Below are positions 52,972 through 60,624 of a stretch of 64,000 nt of DNA, piece after piece. Under the pieces are notes generated by a model that did not search any database, was not told where the DNA came from, and was given only the letters and a program-made list of their open reading frames with translations. This DNA is from Selenomonas sp. TAMA-11512 (GTDB lineage Bacteria > Bacillota > Negativicutes > Selenomonadales > Selenomonadaceae): assembly GCF_037076525.1 (NCBI RefSeq), contig NZ_AP029018.1:62001-126000 (forward strand), written 5' to 3'. The position numbers and the translations under genes were made by a program. How positions within the stretch are numbered: the stretch's first letter is position 1; each line of letters opens with the position of its first letter.

Positions 52972-53811
52972 TCACGAATGCCCAAAGATGCCGATATACT
53001 TCTTGACCGCCGTCTTCACATAGTCCGTCTGACGCAGCGAGAGGACGGAATAGTGCGGCTTCTCGCTCGTGAGCAGCTCTGCCGTCTGCGCGACAACCGC
53101 GCTTGAGATCTCGGTGTTGACGTTGATCTTCGCGATGCCGCGTGCGATGCAGGCGTGCAGGTCGTCCTCGGGAGTGCCGGAGCCTCCGTGCAGGACGAGC
53201 GGAACATCCACTGCGCGATGAATCTCTTCCAATATATCTGTGCGGATATCGGGATTCCCCTTGTAGAGACCGTGCACCGTCCCGATCGAAACGGCGAGCG
53301 CGTCCACCTCCGTCGAATCGACGAACTCCCGCGCCGCCTGCGGGTCGGTGTACTGCTCCACATCCTCCGCGCGTCCCTCGTGCGAGTCCGCGCCTACGGC
53401 GAGACTGCCCAGCTCCGCCTCCACCGAGACGCCGCACGCATGCGCCACTTGGCAAACCGTGCGCGTATTGGCGACATTCTCCGCAAAGGGGAGCATCGAG
53501 CCGTCATACATGACCGAGCCGAAGCCCGCCTTGATTGCACGATAGATCACATGCATATCGCTGCAGTGATCGAGGTGGAAGCAGACAGGCACGCTCGCCT
53601 CTTTTGCAAGCGACGCCACAATCGCGTGCGCCGTCTCAAGCGACATATTCGCCAGATACGCCGCGCCGAACGCCGCAATTACGGGCGTCCCCGTCTCCTC
53701 CCCCGCAGCAATCACGCCGCGAAACGTCTCGTAGCTGTAGCAGTTAAAGGAGCCGACGGCATAGTGCTCCGCATAGGCGGGCGTGAGAATTTCCTTCAGA
53801 TTTACCAACAT
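52972..53811 (-). CDS. Class II ketose-bisphosphate aldolase (GatY/KbaY/FbaA-like)
   Basis: The 279-residue zinc enzyme has the metal site HLDHCSD near residue 80, VSVEAELGSLA near 128, the histidine of SIGTVHGLYKG near 178, VLHGGSGTPEDD near 205 and the substrate loop AKINVNTE near 230. These fit aldolases that split tagatose- or fructose-bisphosphate to triose phosphates. It lies behind the cyclase and aquaglyceroporin genes, separated from them by a terminator hairpin. About 190 bases upstream (53812-54002) show no gene. A second, different member is at 61591. Confidence 0.85.
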   Translation of the reverse strand: MLVNLKEILTPAYAEHYAVGSFNCYSYETFRGVIAAGEETGTPVIAAFGAAYLANMSLETAHAIVASLAKEASVPVCFHLDHCSDMHVIYRAIKAGFGSVMYDGSMLPFAENVANTRTVCQVAHACGVSVEAELGSLAVGADSHEGRAEDVEQYTDPQAAREFVDSTEVDALAVSIGTVHGLYKGNPDIRTDILEEIHRAVDVPLVLHGGSGTPEDDLHACIARGIAKINVNTEISSAVVAQTAELLTSEKPHYSVLSLRQTDYVKTAVKKYIGIFGHS

Positions 53812-54002
53812 TTCGATACAGCTCCTTTTCTCTGCACAAGCTTACGCAAAATCACTTTTAGCAGGGGCTCCTTGTGCAGGAACCGTCTGCAGAAATTCTG
53901 CGAACCGCTTTTTCCACCACTTTGCCCGAGGCCGTAGAATACGTCGGCAGACTGCGGTCTGATCCGTATAGTTTTCGTCCTGTCACGAAATGTAACCTCT
54001 CT

Positions 54003-54043
54003 ATATAATAGCCTCTCCTGCTGTAAAGGAGAGGCTATTATAT
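54003..54043 (-). terminator. Perfect 17-bp terminator hairpin behind the cyclase gene
   Basis: ATATAATAGCCTCTCCT and its complement close a 7-base loop, 18 bases behind the stop of the cyclase-family gene. Confidence 0.75.
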
Positions 54044-54060
54044 TTCTCGGTATTTTCCGC

Positions 54061-54750
54061 TCAGTCCTCTATTTCTGCAATGCAGACCACCTGGCTGGAG
54101 TCAAGTCCTACAATACGGAGCGGTGCATTGAAGAAGCGCTTGATTTTCTTTCCCTTCGGCACCTCAGACAGGTGCATGTCCTCGATCGCCGTGCAGAACT
54201 TTCCGGTGTAGTATCCGAGCAAATGCTGATGGCAGTGCACGGGCGATTCACTCTCCGGCACCTTTGTCGACGGGGAGCCGACCGCTAGGAAGTCCATCCC
54301 GATTACGCGCAGATTCGGAAACGTCTCCGTCAGATAGTCTCCGGCGCTTGGAGCAATATAGGAGCCCTCATGCTGATACACCGTCGGCTCTTCTGTCCGA
54401 TACCGCTCGAGACCGGTGCGAATCAGCGCGGCAGAGACACGGCCGAGGACATCGGCAAACGGTTCCAAATCCTCCTTGGTGACGCCTTCTGCCAGCCCCT
54501 TCGGAATATCGAGCACAGCAACTTCTTCGTGACAAAAGTAGTCGATCGGCAGCTGATTGATATTTAGTCCGTCCTTGACAAAGTGACGCGGCGCATCCAT
54601 ATGTGTGCCGCAGTGATTCGGCAGCTCCGTAATGAAGCTTGCAAACGGCGTCTTCTCACAAACATCAGTGCACTGTGTCGTCTTCACGACAGGCTCGCCC
54701 GGCCATGCGAGATCTTTTGGATCGAGCGGATGAGAGAGAAACATAAACAT
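54061..54750 (-). CDS. Cyclase-family metal hydrolase (kynurenine formamidase-like)
   Basis: The 229-residue protein has the defining HCGTHMDAPRH motif near residue 46, which binds manganese or zinc. LIRTGLERY and GMDFLAVGSPSTK lie near 108 and 152. The family hydrolyses N-formyl, lactone or cyclic substrates such as formylkynurenine or isatin. Here it is co-transcribed with an aquaglyceroporin (37 bases upstream) under a GntR regulator, which points to a small organic acid or polyol pathway. Substrate unknown. Confidence 0.82.
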   Translation of the reverse strand: MFMFLSHPLDPKDLAWPGEPVVKTTQCTDVCEKTPFASFITELPNHCGTHMDAPRHFVKDGLNINQLPIDYFCHEEVAVLDIPKGLAEGVTKEDLEPFADVLGRVSAALIRTGLERYRTEEPTVYQHEGSYIAPSAGDYLTETFPNLRVIGMDFLAVGSPSTKVPESESPVHCHQHLLGYYTGKFCTAIEDMHLSEVPKGKKIKRFFNAPLRIVGLDSSQVVCIAEIED

Positions 54751-54787
54751 AATAGTGCCTCCTTTGCATTTCTAGCCAACAAAAATT

Positions 54788-55519
54788 TTATCCCCAAAGC
54801 TGCCATCGAAACAGCACATTATAGAGAATCCCGGCAGCTGCGCCGCCGAGCATGGGGCCAACGATGGGAACCCACGCGTACCCCCAATCCGAATCGCCCT
54901 TTCCGCGGATGGGAAACATCGCGTGCACAATGCGCGGTGCGAGGTCACGCGCCGGATTAATCGCATATCCCGTAAGACCGGCGAACGCCATGACGCCGCC
55001 TGCCACGCCGGCAAAGACAAAAAACAGTGCGACGCCGTTTGCGGGCTGCAAATGTGAAAGCGACAGGATGATGAACATCAAGCTGAACGTCGCGGTCGCC
55101 TCAGCGAGGCAGTTGCGCATGGGATTCCGGATGGACGGTGCCGTCGCGAATACGCCGAGCTTTGCTCCCGCCTCGGGCTCCTCATCGAGATGATCCTTCC
55201 AGACAAACCATACAATGACTGCCCCTACATAGGCACCCAGAAACTGTGCGATGAAGTAGCCGGGCACCAGCTCGAGCGGAAAATCCCCGCCGATCAGGAA
55301 TCCGATCGTCACCGCCGGATTGACATGCGCGCCCGTGAGCGGAGCAAAGATGGCTGCTACTGCGACCATCCCAAGACCCCAGCCGCACGCTGCCATTAGG
55401 CCGCCGGCACCATACATCCCCGATTTTTTCAAGGAAATATTGGCAATCGTTCCAAGACCCAAGATCATGAAAAAGGCGGTTCCTACAAATTCGCCAAGAT
55501 ACTGTTGAAAGTGTTCCAC
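54788..55519 (-). CDS. MIP-family aquaglyceroporin (glycerol facilitator type)
   Basis: The 243-residue membrane protein has six helices and the two half-helix motifs: HVNPAVTIG near residue 65 and INPARDLAPR near 185. The aspartate after the second NPAR is typical of glycerol-conducting members. It starts at GTG 55519 with AAGGAGG before it; this ribosome binding site overlaps the end of the truncated dehydrogenase frame. It should pass glycerol or a similar small polyol passively. Confidence 0.88.
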   Translation of the reverse strand: MEHFQQYLGEFVGTAFFMILGLGTIANISLKKSGMYGAGGLMAACGWGLGMVAVAAIFAPLTGAHVNPAVTIGFLIGGDFPLELVPGYFIAQFLGAYVGAVIVWFVWKDHLDEEPEAGAKLGVFATAPSIRNPMRNCLAEATATFSLMFIILSLSHLQPANGVALFFVFAGVAGGVMAFAGLTGYAINPARDLAPRIVHAMFPIRGKGDSDWGYAWVPIVGPMLGGAAAGILYNVLFRWQLWG

Positions 55520-55531
55520 AGCAAGCCCTCC

Positions 55532-55675
55532 TTATACAAGATCAATACACAGGACTTTCGCCTGCACAGCATCCGTCGCCACGTCAAAGACAGTAACCGC
55601 AAACCCGGCCTTCAGCAGACTGCGCACCATGGGCTTACCCATGATTCCGAGCCCGATAAATCCGACGTTCTTCAT
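55532..55675 (-). pseudogene. N-terminal stub of a 3-hydroxyisobutyrate/tartronate-semialdehyde dehydrogenase
   Basis: From ATG 55675, behind AGGAGG, a 47-residue frame reads MKNVGFIGLGIMGKPMVRSL and LLKAGFAVTVFDVATDAV, the NAD(P)-binding start of the GarR/HIBADH family. It then runs into unrelated codons and stops at 55532, twelve bases before the aquaglyceroporin start. Normal members have about 290 residues, so roughly 250 have been deleted. The stub keeps a good start site, and its translation may still feed the next gene. Confidence 0.8.
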
Positions 55676-55712
55676 GATATCCTCCTCTCGTTCAGCGAAA
55701 ATTCCCTTCAGC

Positions 55713-55727
55713 AGTATGTAGCATACT
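55713..55727. promoter_or_regulatory. GntR operator before the aquaglyceroporin operon
   Basis: AGTATG-TAG-CATACT is a palindrome closely matching the site at 56492-56504 upstream of the gntR gene itself. Confidence 0.6.
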
Positions 55728-55792
55728 ACTCTTTTTTAAAAAAGAGCGGGTCACTGCCCGAACTCCTTTTTACCCTATGAAAGCCCGCTTTT

Positions 55793-56473
55793 CTAGTGAA
55801 GCATTCGTGCGGAGCGATACACCGTCCCCACCCCGAACACGCGCGCGGTCTCCCGCATATGCACCATAAACGCGCGCATCGCATCCGCCTCATCGCGCCG
55901 CTCGAGCGCGGAGAGAATCGCCGCGTGCTCCTCCCAAGCCTCCGCATGACGGCGGCGATGATGCAGCGACGTGAAAATCGCCTGTTCAAGCTTCGTGCGC
56001 ATCTGCTCATAGATGCGGATGAGATAGCTGTTTTCCGTCGCCGCAACCAGCAGCGTGTGGAACTCCGTATCCAGCTTCATGAACTCGTAGTGCGTATGAT
56101 CGTCTGCGATGTACGGGCGGCTCTGTTCCTGCACAGTGTCCAGCCGTGCAAGTGTTTCCTGCCACACCGGTTCCAATGCCTCCGCCGTGAGCCAGCGGAT
56201 GCTGTAGCCCTCGATCGCAATGCGAGCCACGATGATCTCACGCAGATCATCCTCGGACACGGGACGCACCGTCCAGCCGCGATTTGCGAGCACTTCGAGC
56301 ATTCCCTCGTTCGTCAGCTGCATCACCGCCTCACGCACCGGCGTGCGCGACACATTCAGCTGATCCGCGACCTGCTGCTCCGAGTAGATTTCGCCCGTTC
56401 GCAGCTCGCCCTTGATGAGCGCCGTTTTGAGATATTGATACACCTGTTCCTTGTAGGATACCTTTTTAATCAC
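55793..56473 (-). CDS. GntR-family regulator (FCD type) of the aquaglyceroporin operon
   Basis: The protein has 226 residues from GTG 56473. An ATG nine bases earlier (56482) directly abuts GGAGG, too close for initiation, so the GTG is preferred. The helix-turn-helix covers residues 5-70 (YLKTALIKGELRTGEIYSEQ, VSRTPVREAVMQLTNEGML, NRGWTVRPV). The FCD domain has VARIAIEGYSIRWLT and KLDTEFHTLLVAATENSYL. Matching palindromes before this gene and before the downstream operon argue that it controls both. Confidence 0.87.
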   Translation of the reverse strand: MIKKVSYKEQVYQYLKTALIKGELRTGEIYSEQQVADQLNVSRTPVREAVMQLTNEGMLEVLANRGWTVRPVSEDDLREIIVARIAIEGYSIRWLTAEALEPVWQETLARLDTVQEQSRPYIADDHTHYEFMKLDTEFHTLLVAATENSYLIRIYEQMRTKLEQAIFTSLHHRRRHAEAWEEHAAILSALERRDEADAMRAFMVHMRETARVFGVGTVYRSARMLH

Positions 56474-56491
56474 GTTCCGCATCCTCCATTT

Positions 56492-56504
56492 GTATGTAGT
56501 ATAC
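56492..56504. promoter_or_regulatory. GntR operator before its own gene
   Basis: GTATG-TAG-TATAC, nearly the same as the palindrome at 55713-55727, lies 18 bases before the GTG start. Confidence 0.6.
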
Positions 56505-56621
56505 TAGTCAGGATGAAAAAATGCAATTGGAACAAAAGTAGGAATATTCGACAAAATATCTTTTTGTCATGCTGCGCATACATCTGCCGGTACCGTTCGA
56601 AACGTATACGCTTCCATAAAA

Positions 56622-56664
56622 AACAGGGTGCTGCACAAAGGTTTACTTCGTACAGCACCCTGTT
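56622..56664 (-). terminator. Terminator of the dps gene
   Basis: AACAGGGTGCTG pairs with CAGCACCCTGTT around a 19-base loop. Confidence 0.65.
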
Positions 56665-56691
56665 CATATATGGGAAATGTAGGAGGATAAA

Positions 56692-57135
56692 TTAAGCAAG
56701 CATGGAGCGGAGGAACCAGATCTGCTTTGCGTAGTTCTCGATGTGATCTTCCATGAGGTTTGCAGCGCTGAAGCAGTCGTGCTCATTGGCAGCCTTGCGA
56801 ATCTTGAGTGCCTGATCGCGCAGGAGTTCAAGGTCTGCAAGGGTGATTTCGAGAGCCTTCTTCTGATCAACGGCTGCATCGTCGAGCTCCTTGATCGTTG
56901 CGATGGCAAGGTAGCCCTTCAGGCTGGCGACCGGCTGCTCACCGTTGATCTTCAGAAGCTCCGCGGTCTCGTCGAGCACGTCCGCAAATGCGTCATAGAG
57001 CGACTCGAGATACTCGTGGACGGCCTTGAACTGCGAGCCGACGACGTTCCAGTGAAGATTGTGAAGCTTGATGTAGCCGACGCCGATGTTGGCGATGTAG
57101 CTGTTGAGTTCTTTCGTAAGTTCCTGCTGATTCAT
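56692..57135 (-). CDS. dps: Dps-family ferritin-like DNA-protection protein
   Basis: The 147-residue protein starts at ATG 57135. It has the Dps ferroxidase residues across the subunit interface: LHNLHWNVVG near residue 24 (histidine), then VHEYLESLYDAFADVLDETAE near 40-60 (histidine, aspartate, glutamate). The sequence is a four-helix bundle of normal length. It stores iron and protects DNA from peroxide in the cytoplasm. The region upstream is very A+T-rich and holds a palindrome that could be a PerR or Fur box. Confidence 0.9.
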   Translation of the reverse strand: MNQQELTKELNSYIANIGVGYIKLHNLHWNVVGSQFKAVHEYLESLYDAFADVLDETAELLKINGEQPVASLKGYLAIATIKELDDAAVDQKKALEITLADLELLRDQALKIRKAANEHDCFSAANLMEDHIENYAKQIWFLRSMLA

Positions 57136-57238
57136 AATAAATTTCTCCTTTCGGTTGATTACCACTGCAGATACCGATGTATCTGTTTCATATCTTGTTT
57201 ACATGCCTTATTATATATTTCAAACTTTTATTTGTCAA

Positions 57239-57250
57239 TAATAATTATTA
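57239..57250. promoter_or_regulatory. A+T palindrome upstream of dps, possible PerR/Fur site
   Basis: TAATAATTATTA is a perfect 12-bp palindrome about 105 bases before the dps start, similar to the core of PerR boxes (TTATAATNATTATAA). From 57251 to 57415 nothing else is seen. Confidence 0.35.
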
Positions 57251-57415
57251 AATATACGAGAAATTTTTTCAAAAAGAAGATGTCTGATTTAGTGCAGTGT
57301 AGATTTTATCTATAATATATAGGCATTTCCAAGTTCTGGAGAGACGGCTTTGCCGCAAAAGTGCATGGGGAAGGATACGGCTGGGGTTCAGTTCAGCGCA
57401 ATAGAATTTTGTGAT

Positions 57416-57451
57416 AAAAAGAGAGGAGTCTCCGCCGGGAGAGCTCCTCTC
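57416..57451 (-). terminator. Terminator behind the zinc-ribbon gene
   Basis: GAGAGGAG and CTCCTCTC form the outer stem with an inner CTCC/GGAG pair; on the reverse strand it runs into TTTTT. Confidence 0.65.
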
Positions 57452-57465
57452 ACATTCGTTTCCTC

Positions 57466-57492
57466 AGATTTTCTAAGTCTGATATTGGGGGG
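57466..57492. repeat. Solo end resembling the IS3-type terminal repeat at 49392-49436
   Basis: AGATTTTCTAAGTCTGA followed by TTGGGGG repeats the order found at 49407-49432. No transposase frame is attached. Confidence 0.45.
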
Positions 57493-57531
57493 CACTTTGT
57501 ATCGCAGTCCTTTTCTCTGACTTTGATGTCG

Positions 57532-58821
57532 TCAGCCCCCGAAGAGTGAGCGCAGGCGTGCGCCGAATGATTTTTTCAGCACCTTTTCAAGCGGCAGGGT
57601 ACGGTGCAGGAACGGCGAGCCGATGCGCTTGACCGCGACGGGCGGCGTGCGGACGGTATGCTCCGTTGACATCGCCCTCGGAAGGGACGGCGCGAGGGTG
57701 ACGTAGCGTTCCTCTTTGCCATAGTGATAGAGGAGCGCGGCGGCTTTGCCGGTCTGCCCGTTCACCGCGATGCGTATCTGCCGTGCTCCCGCCCCATCCT
57801 CTGTGCGTCGGTCCAGATAGTAGACGGGCAGGAGGAAGTGTGCGCTCTTGTGTTTACGGAAGTCCTGTCCCCAGAGCACGATTTTTGTCTTTTTCAGATC
57901 AAATGTGTCCTTTATATCGGAGACAAGGCGTTCTGCGAGGAGGTTGTCGATCACATCCGCGCGCGAAGCATTGTTTGCCACAGCTGCAATGCGGAAGACA
58001 CCCTCGGCAAAGGCGGGATCGAACGGCGTGACTGCGCCGAAATCCCACGGGTCGAGTCGGTCGAGCAGGTGGATGTCATAGAGCGTCGTGTCGGGACACG
58101 CCCAGTTGACGATCTCCTCATATGCTTCGAAATCGCCGCGCTCACTGCGGACGGACATCTTGACACTGAGATCGGCAAGTGAGAACGGGATGTAGATCGC
58201 CGTCATCTCGGCACGGATGCGCCGCTCGATGTCCTGTCCCGCAAATACCTGCGGGAATTTTTGTACGAGCGCCCGCACGGCGCTTTGTGCCTGCACCGGT
58301 GTCACGGCAAACGGAATCGCTCGGTCCGGCACATTCTCCGCACCGACACCCATGATGAACTCCCGTCGGTAGCCGCCGGGACGCACCAGCTCCTCGTCCT
58401 CGAATGTGTTGCTGCAGTAATCGCATGTAAAGAAATGCTGCGTCGATTCGCCCGAGAATTCGCCGCCGCAGAAGGGGCAGCGGAACGTGAGCCGGCAGAC
58501 TCCCGCGAACGCCGCCGTCGTCGTCTCGTCCCAGAGCGTGAGTTTGTCGGCGACACTGTTTTGGCGGTATTTCTGACTCAGTACACGTTCGTCGTGCGGG
58601 TCAACTTCCGTCATCACCTCGACGTGCCCCAGCTTCATCGCGCCGTCTATAATCTGCACAGGCTTGTGACGGAACGTGATCGGCGATGCCCAAAAGACCT
58701 GCTCGTTCGTCCACGGAACCGACGTGCCGCAGAACGCGCAGATATATGCCGCCGCCTTCTGGTCCGAGTACATCGCTCCTCCGCAGCTCTGACACTGTAT
58801 TGCCCGAATCTCCTCCGGCAT
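57532..58821 (-). CDS. Double zinc-ribbon protein of unknown function
   Basis: The 429-residue protein starts at ATG 58821 with AAGGAGGTG 8 bases before it. It has one zinc ribbon at residues 9-31 (CQSCGGAMY, ICAFCGT) and a second at about 113-140 (FRCPFCGGEF, FTCDYCSNTF). The C-terminal 280 residues look like a soluble mixed domain (YIPFSLADLSVKMSVRSERG, then HFLLPVYYLDRR). No enzyme motif is recognised. Similar 'TFIIB-type zinc ribbon' proteins occur in Firmicutes without known role. Confidence 0.7.
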   Translation of the reverse strand: MPEEIRAIQCQSCGGAMYSDQKAAAYICAFCGTSVPWTNEQVFWASPITFRHKPVQIIDGAMKLGHVEVMTEVDPHDERVLSQKYRQNSVADKLTLWDETTTAAFAGVCRLTFRCPFCGGEFSGESTQHFFTCDYCSNTFEDEELVRPGGYRREFIMGVGAENVPDRAIPFAVTPVQAQSAVRALVQKFPQVFAGQDIERRIRAEMTAIYIPFSLADLSVKMSVRSERGDFEAYEEIVNWACPDTTLYDIHLLDRLDPWDFGAVTPFDPAFAEGVFRIAAVANNASRADVIDNLLAERLVSDIKDTFDLKKTKIVLWGQDFRKHKSAHFLLPVYYLDRRTEDGAGARQIRIAVNGQTGKAAALLYHYGKEERYVTLAPSLPRAMSTEHTVRTPPVAVKRIGSPFLHRTLPLEKVLKKSFGARLRSLFGG

Positions 58822-58864
58822 GGGGACCACCTCCTTATTAGGATGGAAATATTTTGTGATTCCT

Positions 58865-58924
58865 TCAATTCATGTGCCGATTTGTGAAATCCGCGATTTC
58901 CTTCGCGAATGAAAATCCTGTCAT
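58865..58924 (-). other. Possible 19-residue leader peptide with strong ribosome binding site
   Basis: AAAGGAGCGCAAGTA precedes ATG 58924, and the frame reads MTGFSFAKEIADFTNRHMN then TGA, 43 bases before the zinc-ribbon gene. The site is convincing, the peptide is not recognised. A weak TTGACC (-35) and TATATT-like (-10) lie further up near 59110-59145. The rest of 58925-59196 shows nothing. Confidence 0.3.
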
Positions 58925-59196
58925 TACTTGCGCTCCTTTTCTTGAAAGCGAATGGCGCTGAAGGCGGCTTGTCCGTCCTGTTCTCAAGGAAGACACGCAT
59001 ACGCGCTGCCGAGCTTCACATTTCGCATTCGCCGGCAGAATTCCCGTTTATTTTCTTTTCATCAGGTGTGCGCCCGCTCTTGCGCGCTTCCTCCATTCGG
59101 AAAATCACAATATAACCTTACGACATTTTGCAGTGCGGGTCAAGCATGAGCCTGGCCGCTTTTTGCGTACGCTGTTTATCATTGTTTATGTTCGCA

Positions 59197-60306
59197 TTAC
59201 AGTCCGGTGAGGAACAGGACGAGGAAGGTAGCTCGGTCGATGTCGTCGATGTGATGCACCGGCTGCGGGACGGCGATGTCACGGTCGGAGAAGACGGCGA
59301 CGACGTCGTTCGGGAAGTGGGGCTCCCCCAGTCCGCGGAAGAGGCCGATGGCGGGAAAAATCCCGTGCGCGCGGCTCTCGAAGAGGATCAGGTCGACATT
59401 TTCCAGCTTTTCGGCGAGCTCAAGGAGAGTCTTCTGCTCGTCGGTGCGCTGAAAGAGGAAGTAGCCGTCTTTGGACGTGAGCGCGACGGCGTGCGCGCCC
59501 GCCTTGAAAAAGCGGTCGGTGTCTTTGCCCTCGGTGTCGAGTGTGAAAGCGTGCGCGTCGCTCTTGACGACGCCTGCGTATATGCCCATCTCCGCAAGTC
59601 TCGGCAGGATGCGCTCGATGAACGTCGTCTTGCCCGTATTCGATTTCGGCGCCGTAATCGTGACGAGAGGCACCTTGCGGGAGAGGTTGATTGCGCGCCC
59701 GATCGCGAGGCGGAGATCGGCGGGCGTGTTGATGTTGAAGAAGCGCGTGTCTTTGCCCTGGATATCGACGTAGAGCGCAGAGGTCGACGCGGCCTCGATG
59801 ACCTCGCCGAGCTTCAGCATCCTGCGGGCAATCGCCGTATGGAAGGCAACGCCGAGCGATCTGTGGTAGAGACTGGCTAGCGGCTGTCTGCGTCCCGCGG
59901 CGCAGGAGATGACGGCAAGCGGATGCCGATCCCGCTTCCAAGCCATCTCGAGTGCCGTAATGAGAGGGGAGAGCAGCGAAAATGTGTAGAAGGGCATATC
60001 GGTCGAGAGGACGAGCACCCAGTCGGTATTGCTCGCGGAGAGGCCCAGAGCCAGGCCCTCCATGGGGCCGCGGCCCGGCTCGCGGTCAAATACGACGTGT
60101 GCGTTATACTTTTCGGCGAGATTTGAGATGCCCGCAAAGGAGCGGTCGACGGACAGGATGACGGAGCGGAAGCCCTGACGACTTGCTTTTCTGAGGATCC
60201 CTTCGAGGAGGGTTTCTCCCGAGAGTTCGATGGTTCGCTTGTCGTATCCCATGCGGGTGGATTGCCCGCCGGCGACGATGAGGCAGGAGATGTCGGATAT
60301 CTTCAT
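59197..60306 (-). CDS. mobAB: MobA-MobB fusion for molybdopterin guanine dinucleotide synthesis
   Basis: The 369-residue protein joins two enzymes. Residues 1-200 are MobA-like, with LIVAGGQSTRMGYDK at the GTP-binding loop, VVFDREPGRGPMEGL and LSTDMPFY. Residues 212-369 are MobB-like, with the P-loop APKSNTGKTTFI and later GYFLFQRTDEQ. MobA adds GMP to molybdenum cofactor, and MobB is a GTP-binding helper. Fusions of the two are known in some bacteria. No other molybdenum gene is visible in the window. Confidence 0.87.
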   Translation of the reverse strand: MKISDISCLIVAGGQSTRMGYDKRTIELSGETLLEGILRKASRQGFRSVILSVDRSFAGISNLAEKYNAHVVFDREPGRGPMEGLALGLSASNTDWVLVLSTDMPFYTFSLLSPLITALEMAWKRDRHPLAVISCAAGRRQPLASLYHRSLGVAFHTAIARRMLKLGEVIEAASTSALYVDIQGKDTRFFNINTPADLRLAIGRAINLSRKVPLVTITAPKSNTGKTTFIERILPRLAEMGIYAGVVKSDAHAFTLDTEGKDTDRFFKAGAHAVALTSKDGYFLFQRTDEQKTLLELAEKLENVDLILFESRAHGIFPAIGLFRGLGEPHFPNDVVAVFSDRDIAVPQPVHHIDDIDRATFLVLFLTGL

Positions 60307-60337
60307 AGGATGACCTTTCTTTGTGTGGATTTCGTGG

Positions 60338-60452
60338 AAGCACGGATGAAAGGAAGCGCTCCGGTTTGGCAGTGACCTATCCGGGAGACGAACCGGGCGC
60401 AGAGAGGGCAGAAAGATGTGTCAAGACGACGGGGATGCATGCATCCGTGCTT
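60338..60452. repeat. MITE-like element, copy 4, with perfect 11-bp ends
   Basis: AAGCACGGATG at 60338 is matched by CATCCGTGCTT at 60442. The left-end sequence is shared with the element at 17942. Inside, GCGCTCCGGTT pairs with AACCGGGCGC, so the RNA would fold strongly on either strand. It lies just upstream of mobAB and could affect its leader. Confidence 0.5.
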
Positions 60453-60558
60453 ATCTATTCTGATTTTCGTCGAAACGGAACCGTTTGTAAAGGGATTTCC
60501 AAAGATTTCCCACCGCATCTTCTGCTTGGAGATGCGGTGTATAGTGCGTACAGAAAAA

Positions 60559-60593
60559 AAGCATATGCCTCCGCGAGATGAAGGCATATGCTT
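60559..60593 (-). terminator. Terminator of the PHP gene
   Basis: AAGCATATGCCT pairs with AGGCATATGCTT; on the reverse strand seven T follow. A second hairpin (CACCGCATCT/AGATGCGGTG) lies at 60511-60539. Confidence 0.8.
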
Positions 60594-60624
60594 CGGATTA
60601 TGGACATGAAGGTGCCGGATCGCA

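Noticed and set aside
53812-54002. Possible coding remnant upstream of the aldolase gene
   Set aside because: A short reverse frame reads protein-like in places but has no start, no ribosome binding site and no recognisable family.
60338-60452. Possible molybdenum cofactor riboswitch upstream of mobAB
   Set aside because: The consensus elements of that riboswitch could not be found, and the ends match the MITE-like repeat family instead.
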